This document shows positions 38,026-50,900 of a stretch of DNA of 64,000 nt, in pieces. The notes below the pieces were generated by a model. It was not told where the DNA came from, did no database searches, and was given only the letters and a program-made list of their open reading frames with translations. The DNA is from Echinometra lucunter (lineage: Eukaryota; Echinodermata; Echinoidea; Camarodonta; Echinometridae), in the NCBI GenBank assembly GCA_029962745.1, contig CM057156.1:836942-900941 (forward strand). Direction: 5' to 3'. Made by a program: the position numbers and the translations under genes. How positions within the stretch are numbered: the stretch's first letter is position 1; each line of letters begins with the position of its first letter.

Positions 38026-40593
38026 ACGATGAACCTCACAGTTGTCTGATGATCTAAAGTGCTGCTGATAATACGTCGTTCATTGTCTGATAATGAGCTC
38101 ATTTGGTCAATACTGATATTGTAGATCAAACCATTACTTGATCTAAACATTGATAGGCAAGTTGAATATTTCATTTGAGCTCTGTATGCTAAAGCTCGAT
38201 ATCAAGGACAAGAACTATGATCACGATGATAGATATACTAGTAAGCTACTGAAATCACGGCATTTTACTTTCTAGGAGTTTGTCATAAGTCTTTGGCAGT
38301 TGTACATAACAAGTTTTATGAATCAGGGATGTGCGTCCAGACAATAGACGGAAACATGAACCATTTCCTCTACTTTATTTCTAACAGTCTAAAGCACATT
38401 GAAAAGCTGCCAATTAAGAGACACGTAGGCTTATTGTCTGGCAAACATGACAAAGGAAAAACATGTGAGCTAACATTTTTTTTTTTTGTTTTGTCTGAAC
38501 TTCAGTATTAGAGAAAATATTTAGTCTTCGTGAGGTAACAAGAAGAAGATTTGGTTTAAACCAGACAAATGCAGATTCCTTGTAGGATGTATGATTTCAG
38601 CCTCGATATAACAAACATCTTGTGACCAGGAAAATTGCTTCATTGTTACACAGAACCTTGAAAATAATAGACTACGAAAGGAGTTGGACCATGCAGCGAA
38701 ACTACATGTACATCGTTATTATGAGAATTTGTTATAAAAGTATTCTTAATTAAAAGTTGCGCTGTATTCTGTTTACTTTCATCCTCTTTTTGAAATAGAA
38801 TAGAATGAATTATTCATTCCAAAAGCCGAAAATGGCAGCCCAAACGCTTAGTTACATTCAGTCTAGAATAAAAAGTAGAAAACCGATCATAGTCAACAAT
38901 TATCATATATTACACATATTATACACAGACTTAGAACAATACACATTTAAAAATAACAGTGAGTTGGTAAAATGTTCTAAAATCTACGTATTGGAACAGC
39001 TAGAGATTTGAGTAAACATAATGATCATTTATGAACAATGCAAAAAAATTGATAGAAATGATAGACATAATGACAGACATAAAATGATGCATGCAATTTA
39101 TTTTATTTAAATCAATAACCTGCTCTTGAAAGACTCATAATGATAACATGAAAAGATAAATATCACTGCTTTATCTTGAGACACAAGCTACTTGAAGCTG
39201 TCGGTATTCGAAAACAGATAAAAATTCAATTATGCCTTCACTGCACATTGCACACACAATAATATCTTATTATAACATGCTCTGTCTACATTGTCATCAT
39301 GATCTTGTGGTTAGGGGACATTAACTTGAGACATTTATTCCTTTCTGCAGGAACATTTTTGCAAGCATAAATCACAAAGTCACATTTATTGAAAGAATTC
39401 AGTTATGATCGCTAATTTCGCCGTACATCGTACCATGTGTTGAATTTGGAAGAAACTTTTATTATTTTGGAAGTTCCAAGCAGCAATTCATGCAGCACTG
39501 AAATAATTACTCTATGAAAGTGTTTTCCTTCTTTTTTTTTAGGGAGGGGGGGGGGGGGGGGGGGGGGTCGGGGTAGTATGTTAGTAGAAACTTTCAAAGT
39601 ATCATAGATAGGCCCAGTTCTATTTTGCTGTTAAAGTACCAGGTATAGACTATGAACAAATGATAAATGAAAGGATGGCAGCATATGGAGAGCATCTATT
39701 TTTATGCATCTGAAAACCAGATGGCGCCAAAGGCATTGTTATTTTTTTTTTTCAAATTTTATTTTCTCTTAAATTCATAACGAAACATCTGTTCCATGAA
39801 CTTGCTGTGGTGTACAAGAATAAAAGGAGTTTGTATAACACTTGTGTAGTTTACTGGACATCGTGTGAACACTTTTGATGTCACAAATGAATTACACACG
39901 ATTTCTGCCATCTGCTGGGAAGGTATTTTATGATTTCATTTGTAATATGCAGGGAAATATACATTTCCCTGGCCCTTGCTCTTGTTCCTGTTTTACTGAA
40001 CAGCCGCCCCTCCTCCTCCCCCCGTGAGATGAGTTTACGCATTCATTATACCGAGAGCCAGCTCACCCTACTTTGCAGCCAAAGTAAAATTATCTTTCTA
40101 GCTGTTGAACAATGTTTGGTTTTTTTTTCGTCTCTCAGTCCCCCGCTCTCATTCATGTTATAATTTTTCCAGCAGGGGCATTACTAATTATCATTTTTGA
40201 TCTGGTTCTCTCTTCATTTTTTTTTTCTCGTATTCAGGTTATGATAATCTTTCCGGCCGTTGGAAGTATAATTCTTTTTCACCTCTCTCTTATCATCTTT
40301 TTTCTCTCTCATTCATATTATAATGACTTTTCTAGCTGCTGAATTATGATTTTTTTTCCTGCCTCTCTTTTCATCCCCCATTCATGTATATAATTATCTC
40401 ACCAGTCCTGTTGAATTACTTTAATATCAGTTTTAATCTTGCTCTCTCTTCATATTTCTCTCTCATTCATGTTATAGTAGTTCCAGTGTTTTTTTTCTGC
40501 CTCCCTCTCTCTCTCTTTTAGGTTCTTTCCAGCTTTTGATGAAGTATTTTTGTGTTTTTTCTTGTCATCTATCTCCCTTTCTCTCTCTCTCTT

Positions 40594-40639
<46 letters not shown>

Positions 40640-41929
40640 AGGTAGTAATATTCTTTCTAGCTCATTATGATCGAAGTATTTTTTATGTGTGTATGCGCAT
40701 TCGTCGTCATTTTTCTCTTGCTTTCTCCTCACATCAAACAGGTGCCTTGCTGAGGGTGCTGGCGATGTAGCCTTTGTCAAGCCTGTCACAATTTCTGGAA
40801 ACACCGATGGCAATGGAGAGGAGGATTGGAACCGGAATTTACTGTCTGAGAACTTCAGGCTTCTATGTCCTGATAACACTCAGTCCACAACTGACAATTA
40901 TGAAAATTGCCACCTCGCACAGGTACAGCAGACCTCTTTAGTAATGAGGAAAAACATAATGGAAGAAAAGGAAAAAGAATCAACGGATGAAATTAAGAAT
41001 ATAATGTAAAGAAAGTAACAGGAACATGGAGACATATAGCCTAAAGTCTCTGCCACAGTGCAACTACTTGTAATGTAATGAAGTATAATGTAATTCAATT
41101 GGATTAAATGATTGTAGTGTAATATATTTACCTCATTGTTGATTTAATGTGATGGACATAATTTTCATATAATTCAATATAATATTATAAAAATAATGAA
41201 TGTTTATGAGTGCAATGGACAGAATATTATTTCATGAAGTGAAAGATGAAATTATTGATCCATTCAACTCGGCACGAATGAAAAATCATTCATTATTTTG
41301 TTTTATATGATACCTAAAATAAATCAAATCGCAATAAATCAATAGACCATAGCGCTATACGCTAACGCGCTGTTCGTGGTGGACACTGAAAACGCAAGCG
41401 TTTTACGTACGTAGTGTGCCGGGCACTCGGCGTTCGTGCAATGGAGCAAATCGTAGATTGCACGGTAAATGGAGCCACAATTGCACGAATGATGACGTCA
41501 TAGTGCAATGGGACAAATGATCAATATCAAACAACCAATCAAATGGCTAGGGATCTATTGAGGTGTTATATAAAATGTAATTGAAATGGAATGTAATGTT
41601 AACTGATTGATTTAATGTAGAATGTACATTAAAGTAATGTACGCTTGCATGCTTCCATGCAATAATGTCCATGTATATATATACTGTATATATATATAGT
41701 TATTTTGTTTTCACTTTGTAAAGCAAATAGGGAAAAATGCATATGAAGAGCTGGAGTATATTATTATCGTTATTATCAATTTTATTATTGTTGTTATTAC
41801 TATTATTATTATTATATATATAGTTATTTTGTTTTCACTTTGTAAAGCAAATAGGGAAAATGCATATGAAGAGCTGGAGTATATTATTATCGTTATTATC
41901 AATTTTATTATTGTTGTTATTACTATTAT

Positions 41930-41972
<43 letters not shown>

Positions 41973-44900
41973 TTTTTTTCACTTTGTAAAGCAAATAGGG
42001 AAAAATGCATATGAAGAGCTGGAGTATATTATTATCGCTATTATCAATTTTATTATTGTTGTTATTATTAGTAGTAGTAGTATAAAAGTGTGACAGTGGA
42101 AATGGCTAAAACGAGGATGAGAAATGGACATGCAGGTACACAAAACATAAACATAATTAATAGGAATTAATGTTCGTAAGCAAGCCAGTATATTTGCCTA
42201 CCTCACAAAATCAACCAAATACATAATAACAATCTTTAAGTGCACAAGAAAGGAGTAGTGAACACATAAAATCATGCTGTTCACTACAAGATTGGATAAG
42301 CAAAATTAAGTGGAATGTGGGCATAAATAATGAATTTTGATGAAATAATGGAGATAAAAATAAAAATGGGATACACAGGTATATTAAGCACAGTAGGCAT
42401 TATGCAAGCATGTAGAAGAAACTGATGTTACTAAGCAATAAATTATTTTTGCATCTCACCAATCAATCAATACATTATAACAGTCTTAACTGTAAAGTAT
42501 AATAAAATATGCTGAACACATAAAATTGTGCTGTTCAGTGTATAAGTTTGGATGAGCAAAAATAAGTTGAATGAGGGCAAAATTAATTTTGATTAAAAAA
42601 AACAAGAACGAAAAAGGGATATACATGACGCACAGAAGATATTGTGCAAGCATGTAGAAGGAATTAATGTTTGTGAGCAAGACAGTATTTTTGCATATTT
42701 CACCATTCATTCAAGTACATTATAACAGTCATCATGATTGAAAAACACATAAAATTATGCTGTTCATTGTGTAAGATTGGATAAGCAAATATGGGGTTAT
42801 AATCTCAGTGGCCTGATTGAAATATCACACTCTCAGGAAATTCTGAATTGGTTGACTCGTATATGTCATAGGCGGATCCAGGTTTTGACCAAAGAAGGGG
42901 GGGGGGGGGCTTGCTGCCGAGCGGCTCACATGTTTTTGCGTTTTAACGTCGGAAAATGGGGGGGGGGGGGGTTGTCGTTGACATTGGGCGCATTTATTAT
43001 TCTAAAGAGGGAGTCTGACCCTGTTAAATAGTATTTCTCAAAATAAAGGATTTCCACTCGTGCTATTCTGCTTCATTTTTCAAAATATGATATTTACAGT
43101 TTATTGCGGCGTACTTCAAATATTTTCATAGGCAGGATAGGCTTTGACTCTATATCCTTGTATAGGCAGATAAATAAATGTAAATGTCTACTCTCTCTCT
43201 CAAAAACAAAAAATAAAGAAATGAAAAGAATAATATAACAAATTATACTGTAACAAATGACAAAGATTTTGTGCTTTTAAAAAATCTTACGTAACCCTTT
43301 TTTATGCTGAGAAGACTAAGACCATACATAGACGGAGACACTATTCTTTTATCTTACATGTATGATACAATGATACATCCTAATGACCATTGTAACCTTA
43401 TATTGATGAAACTTGATACAACGCCTATCAAAATGATCCAGATACTTCAAAACAGAGCTTTGAGAATTGTTTTGCAGGTTTTGCAGGTAAACTTACTTTG
43501 GTTTTTAAGCTTCTGAATAACCTGTTACCTGATGAAGTATGTTCCACTAAAATAGAAATTAAACAGCAATGATTAGTCTCGCCCCGCGCCCACGGTGTTC
43601 GAATTCAATCAAGCGGCGCCTATTATAGCCTACAGATTTTTATCGAGACATCCTTATTTCAATTTCAGCGTCCTGCCGATGCTATTGTGACATCACCATC
43701 CAAATCAGAGGAGGATATCGACGCTTTCCAATCCGTACTCCAACAAGCTGTGGTATGTTAATATCTCACATTTTCATATATTCATCCAATTATTTCAGTA
43801 TGTTATTATGATAATGATATTTAATAATGATGATGATGATAAAAGTGATAGCACTTCACATGTATAAATTTAAGTATTATTACTTTTCTCTTCCTTTCTC
43901 TCTCGCTCTCTTCCTTTTTTTCTCTCTCTCTTCTTCTCTTCGCTTTCTCTCCTTTATCCTCGGGAACAGGAATCACGTGACCTAGACCAATATTCATATC
44001 TCATTTCGATGTAAAATTTCTTGCCAACTTTCATCTGTTTGAACACAGTAGTTTTTTGACCATATTTTCTACTTTGACATGTCTAATGTGCTCTGTTTAC
44101 GACCTGCAATTACCACTTGTACTGATTTGTCTTACTTGCCTTTACATCAGTTTGCTTCATTGTTTATTTTTTCATTTTCAAATTTTCTTGTATATACTTT
44201 TTTATCTTTAAACTTCAACTAATGACGAGAGCCTTTTATAGAAACTTGTTTTCTTTTGGTTATCCACAGGCATTAGTTGATGTTTTCTTTTTTCTTTACT
44301 TTTCTTCTTTGATCGTCATCTCCTTCTATTGTCTATTTTCATCCGTTTCTGGATTTGAAATAAAATGAAATAAATAAACAATAATATACAACACCCATAC
44401 ACGAGATTCTGTGACACCACTGTGTAAATCTGATAAATTGTATCGCATCTAGGCTTTGTTTGGAGATGACAACAATCAGAATGGCTTCAAGATGTTTGAT
44501 TCTTCTGAATACGGTAGTAGTAATTTGCTCTTCAGCGATAGCACACAGGATCTGACCAGCCTTCCCGCTGACCAGACCTACCGGACCTACCTTGGAGCGT
44601 TTGCTAACTCTATTGATGGTAAGCTCTGAAACCTGCCTTTGCTTTACAATGAGGATAAAAAGGATGCGTATTCAAACTTATTATGAAGTATCTGTCGTCA
44701 CTTGGGCCTGGGTGGGGAAAATCGTATTTAATCATCTTGTCCCTTGGGTCTCTCCTCCCGTTATAAATTTTGGGATGTGCAGGTGTATTACTGCACCAAG
44801 GTTTCCCCCTGCTCTTCTTCGAATAGTGCAATGGATTCTTACTGTGCAAAAGTGGTGACTCTCCTCTACACAAGGCCTCCATTTAACCTCCTATCCGAGG

Positions 44901-47900
44901 GACGGAGTGTTTTCCACTGAAACATAGCCTGTGTCTTTTAAACAGGAGAGGGGAACATTACCACACAACGCAGGTTTCAGTCATCCGCCTGAGTTGGACT
45001 CGAGCCCACGATCTTTGGTTCGACCGGCAGACGAATTACCATCTGAGCCGACTCTCCTCCTCGTTTCCATGATTAGGGTTTGACACCAGAGGCACCACAG
45101 ACAATTGGGTGCCCAAAATTGGGGTGCGGACTCCCTATATTTTATGATTGCAACACAGAGCAGAAGGCACGAAGGCCCTAAAATATCTTATCTATAAAAC
45201 AAAAAAATAGTGAGGGGCCATAGCTATCACAGAGAACCATATCTTGTGCCACTACAAGTTTTATGATGAATGCAGTGTGGGAGCCTTGCTGCCCAATTAT
45301 GAGGTTATGGAGAGTGGGAAGGGGTGGTTTGGCACTGTAACCCCATCCCCAACATCGTACTACTACGAATGCAAACCTAATTCTTGATCCTTTTCTCTCT
45401 TTTTTCTCTCTATCTCTCAAGGTCTGAAAATGTGTCCACCAAATACTTTGCGGTGGTGCACAACATCATCGATTGAGACTCTCAAGTGTCGGGACATGAG
45501 TGCTGCATTCGAGAAAGTAGGCCTTACTCCAAAGATCTCGTGCTATGAAGAAACAAGCAAAGGACTCTGTGTAGACAGGATCGTTTGTAAGTTCATCCAT
45601 TCCAGTCATCTGGTCAAGTTCTTCTCGTAGACTGAAAAAATAAAGGCATTAACCTTTGCATTTCAATTTATTTTGAATGTGTTAATATGCAAATGTCATC
45701 ATTACAAGGGCTAATTTGCAGGATGTTCCAAATTTTCTTAATTGTCGCTTTTGCCATTTCCATGGATATTGCTCCTGTTTTTTAAAAATCTGATTGCGAG
45801 AAAATTAGGAAATAAATAACAATGAATACAAACTGATAAATACAAATTGTTGTCACAATCACAGCTGGAGATGCTGATGTCGTGACCTTAGATGGTGGTG
45901 ACCTTTACGAAGGTGGGGACACTATCGTTCCCGTTGCTGGCGAGAGCTATGATCTTGGCGGCGAAGACCCTGATGCAAGCTATTGGGCGGTGGCTGTTGC
46001 TCGCGTTGGAACTGAGTTTGGTATTGATCAGCTTGAGAATCGCAAGTCGTGTCATACTGGAATTGGCAAGACGTCTGGGTGGAACGTACCGGCTGGTCAC
46101 CTGATCAAACAAGGCCACATTGCTGTCAATGAAGATTGTAATGTCCCTTTGGCTGTAGGTAAGTCGGAGGAGAAATTCAGCATTTCTGTGATCTACAGTG
46201 CATTTGCATCCGTTTTCAAGAAGAATCAAGCTGTCTTCATCAATCTATGATTCCTAAGTAGTAACAGGTTCGTACATCCATAGTAAATTAGAATGGAAAG
46301 GAGGAATGCAAAATCATTTGCAGTACATAGTTTTCTGAAACTGACACAAGGCTCCAGGTACATTTTCCATTCTCATCCGGAATCACCCATACAGGCCCGC
46401 TTCCAAATCCCTTTGATATTGGTGCAAAGGTTTCATGTACCATCTTTTGTAGAAGCTTGTTGACACATTTGACGATGGAACTTGTTATGTCCTTATGAGT
46501 CTCAGTTGACCCTTTCCATGTTTGTGATAGTTCTGTCTTGAGCCATACAGCTTAAGTCCAGATGAACGAAAGACCTACTTGGTTGGTCCATCTGACGAGC
46601 TTCTCTGTGCCTCATATTGTAGATATTCAATTTAATTCATGACTTTTAATTCCAGACAGTCTTAGATGCATAAGCAGAGGTCCATATAACATATTTGCAC
46701 ATACAAAAAAAGCGATAAAAATGAATAAAGAATACAAAAGAGCATAACACACATCTACTAGTATTACTACATTATGGAAATATTTACAAGTGTCAAGATA
46801 GATTATACTACGATTATACTGATGCTAAACTGTGGACAAAGAATATACAAAAGAGCATTAATGACAAGAGCATTATTGTGCTTGAATTTTTTGCATATTA
46901 CAGGAGAATTCTTCTCTGGTGGAAGCTGTGCTCCTGGAGCGAGGAGCCTAGAGTATGATCCCTTTGAAACCAACCCGTCCAGCCTTTGTGACCTGTGCAT
47001 TGGGACAGGAGACAACAACTGTGTGAGGAATGCCAACGAACCCTATTATGACTATGCTGGTGCTTTCAGGTAATGATGGATCTACTGATATCTCTGAAAG
47101 TATTCAGCTAATTCGACAAGCATTTACAGTGTTAGCTAGATTTCAAAGGTGAATTGCTTCCTGGTAATTATGTTGATAGCTGAGATTATTTGGTGGAAAT
47201 TCTGAATTTCTTTCAGATAATTTCTTTGCAAAAAATTTATGTACCAATTGTATATATACATTGTTTTGTTCTGTTCGTGGTAATTGGTCTAAGGGAAATT
47301 TTATGTGGAATCGGTGGAAATTCCAGTGTGTCCAGGGACGTCGTTAGAGGGGGGGGGGGGGGTGGGGGTGTGACCAGTGGCGGCACCAGGATTGTTAAAG
47401 TGGGGGGGGGGGCAAATGGAGGGCAAAAGAAAATGTTGGGGGGGCAGGGGCAGTCAATTTTTTTTTGCGTGTATGGAAAAATCGAGCGTGAAGCGTGAGT
47501 TTTAGTCGCCGGTGTAAATCCACTTTGAGGAGGGGGGGATAATTGAATTTTTGGACTATTTTTTTTTTCCTCTTACACTCATTTTAATATCAATTTTGCG
47601 AGCGAGCGAACAAAAAATAACCACTTTTTTGGTTTTTAATCGCATTTTTCGAATAAATATTCTGAAATATGACGAGCGAGCAAAGCGAGCGAGTCAAAAA
47701 TGGCTACTTTTCTTGTTTTTAATCGCATTTTAGAAAAGAAATTTAAAAATATGACGAGCGAGCGAAGCGAGTGAGCCAAAAATAACCACTTTCTTGGTTT
47801 TCAATCGAAGTTTTGAAGATCGGAAAATGGTATTTTAGAGCACTTCACAGCTTGAATATGATGCTTATGACAACATCTACTTATTCACAAATTACTATAT

Positions 47901-50900
47901 AATTTTTCTTTTCAGTCCTCAAAATTTCTGGGGGGGCAACTGGGGGGGGGGGGCAAAGCTTCAGAGTGGGGGGGGGGGGGGCAAATGCCCCCATGCCCCC
48001 CCTTGGTGCCGCCACTGGGTGTGACTCCCCCCCCCCCATTCAAAATTCTTGTCGGCAAATTCGCGATTGCTATCGGCAAAAAGAGAGAGAGAGAAAAGAG
48101 GAGAGGGAAAAGGAAGGAGGGAAAAAGAAAAGAGGAGTAAGGTGTCCAAATAGAGTCATATTTGGCTTATTTGCTTGTGTATTTTGACGAAGAAATAACA
48201 CTGTACCATGAGAGAGAGTGTATGTTTTTTCCTCGCTCGCTGCGCTCGCTCGTATTATATTTAGATACAGGATGTTTTGGGAAAGCAAACACATTCGGCA
48301 AGTAAGATGAACAAATACATAATTTAGATATCTTTAGGCCCATCATGTATTTTGATGAAGAATTATCAATTCTACAGTAAAAAAGAGTATATATTTTTCC
48401 TCGCTCGCTGCGCTCGCTCATATAATATTTAGATACAGGATGGTCTTTGAAAGCAAATAAATTGGGTAAGAGAGGTGACCAAATATATCAAAATAGATAT
48501 CTTAAAGACCCATCGTGTATTATGATGAAGAACTTTCACTTCTACCATGAAAAGGAGTATATATGTATTTTTCCTCGCTCGCTACGCTCGCTCGTATAAT
48601 ATTCAGATACAAGATGAATAGGGGGAAAGCGAACGAATTCGGCAAGCGAGGTGACCAAATGAACATGACAAAACAGATATCTTATAGTTCCATCGTGTAT
48701 TTTGATGAAGAATCATCACCATGAAAAAGAGTAAATATATTTTTTCCTTGCTCGCTGCACTCGCTTGTAAAATTTAGAAACAGGATAGTCTTTGAAAGCG
48801 CATTATTTAGGCAAGAGAGGTGACCAAAGGTATAATTTAGATATCCTATAGGCCCATCGTGTAGTTTTATGAAGAATTATCACTTCTACCATAAAAAAGA
48901 GTATATAGATTTTTTCCTCGCTCGCTGCGCTCGCTCGTATTAAATTTACATACAAGATGGTTTGGGAAAGCAAACAAAAATTCTCAAGCGAGGTGACCAA
49001 ATGTCCATGTATAAGTAGATATCTCATATTTAATTCCATCGTGTATTGGGATGAAGAATTATCACTTCTACCATGAAAAAGAATATATAATTTTTCCTCG
49101 CTTGCTGCGCTCGCTCGTATAATACTAAGATTTAGGGAGAGGAGACCAAAATATATATTTTAGATATCTTTCAGCCCATCATGTAGTTTGATGAAGAACT
49201 ATCACTTCTACGAAAGAAAGTGTATATTTTTCCTCGCTCGCTCGTATTATATTCAGATACAGGATGTTTCCGGAAAACAAACACATTCGGCAAGTGAGGG
49301 GAACAAATATAATTTAGAAGGAAAATATGATAGAGGCACACAATTGAACATGCCTAGTGGGCTTTATACGGTTGAATTTATCGACGTTGGTCGTTGGTAA
49401 TCGGTGGCATTGTTTGTCGGCAATCTGGCCTCTACACCCCCGCCCCTTGAAAAAAGTCTGTCGACGCCCCTGAGTGTATCAAAGTATTATAGAAATAGAC
49501 CTAGGCACTGGTTTAAAGATCAACTACCTTGAACTTCTTGCAGATGTTTGGCAGAGAACAAAGGCGACGTCGCATTTGTGAAGCATGCCACTGTTCCAGA
49601 CAACACGGATGGAAATGGCATTGAGGACTGGAGCATGAACCTTCGCAGTGAAGATTTTGAGCTCCTGTGTGCAGACAACACTCGCCAGCCCGTTTCGGAA
49701 TGGAAGACGTGTAACCTGGCTAAGGTTCCATCTCATGCTGTTGTGACGAGCAAGGACAAGACAGCTGCTCAGAAGCAGGAGATACTTGATCTGTTACTTG
49801 CTGGTCAGGTAAGAATAAAACATTCATATGATGCGATACGATACGATACGAGACGATACGATGAATTCATTTATATAGCGCTCTTACACAGGCATGAGTG
49901 GTTTCACAGCTGTACAGAGTTAAAACAATAAGTATAAAAAGGAAGTTAATGATCAAGACTGAAGAAGACAGTTTTCAGATGCTTCTTAAAGACATCTTCT
50001 TAAGGGGACAGGTGGGCAAATCGTGGGAGATCATTCAACAGTTGCAGTGCAGAAGCCATAAAAGCAATGTCACCAGCTTTACTGTTTGTTCTGAGCACAA
50101 GGAGTATGGTACAGTCTAAGCTTGAAGGAAGGCCGGGTCTAGCAGAATGGTATGGCGTAATGAGAGAGCTAAAATAGGAGGTTTGGCTTGAAGACACATA
50201 GTGTTGTCCAACCAGGAGCCAATTCAACTGCTTCAGCAAGGGAGTGACATGACCATGATTAGTTCATGGTTACCATGTCTTAGCTGTATGTATGTTTTTT
50301 AAAAACATACAATGAAAATGGGATGAGAATGATTATAGCATATTTTCTCATTCCAAAACAAGAATGGTTATTTTTTTTTTTATATAGTCAAACTCTGGTA
50401 GGCTAAATGTACAATTTATTGGGGTATGCTAGCAACTTGATGGAATGGATGAGACTGGGGTTGACCCTCCCCACCCCCCCCCCCCTACACACACATACAC
50501 ACAGGAAGAAAAAAAAATGAAAATCATAGTTTTATTCAGGAACCATGTCAGGAACAGGACACCTCATGTTCGAGCATTGCAATGATTTCTTTGTAATTTG
50601 TAGGTCTTAGCTTTTTAAAAAATTTTTATAATGAACTAGAAGGTTGATAATTGATCTGCATGGAGAAGTCCGCCCCATATGCTAATATATTGTGTGCAAG
50701 TACGAGGCCCGCGACGTAATTTCAGAAATTTCCTGGCCCTCGGGTGAAAACGATTAAGAACCCGGGCCATAGAGTAATAATTCTTCCATTATATTCTCCA
50801 ATGAGAATTTATGAAAATTCAATATGAAAGTGTGATGTATTTTTTTGTAGTGGAAAAGAAGTGTAGGGAGCGGAGACCATTGAACTCTTGAAATCTCATA

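Larger units (their letters stand above)
47333..49472. mobile_element. hAT-like composite element, family C, carrying a tandem array and a nested element
   Basis: Left end CAGGGACGTCG, right end TCGACGCCCCTG, flanked by AGTGTGTC (47325-47332) and AGTGTATC (49473-49480), an 8-bp duplication with one mismatch. The interior holds a nested family-A element (47375-48017) and seven ~172-bp repeats (48175-49330). No transposase. It fills most of melanotransferrin intron 11. Confidence 0.75.

Noticed and set aside
37824..38174. Lys/Glu-rich and Ser/Phe/Leu-rich frames
   Set aside because: Artefact of the (GAAA)n tract.
38280..38511. Possible extra exon of melanotransferrin
   Set aside because: Exons 5 and 6 already join in phase 2 to 2; this frame matches no part of a transferrin.
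48175..49330. Possible CRISPR-like array
   Set aside because: Units are ~172 bp and contiguous without unique spacers, in a eukaryotic intron; a tandem satellite.
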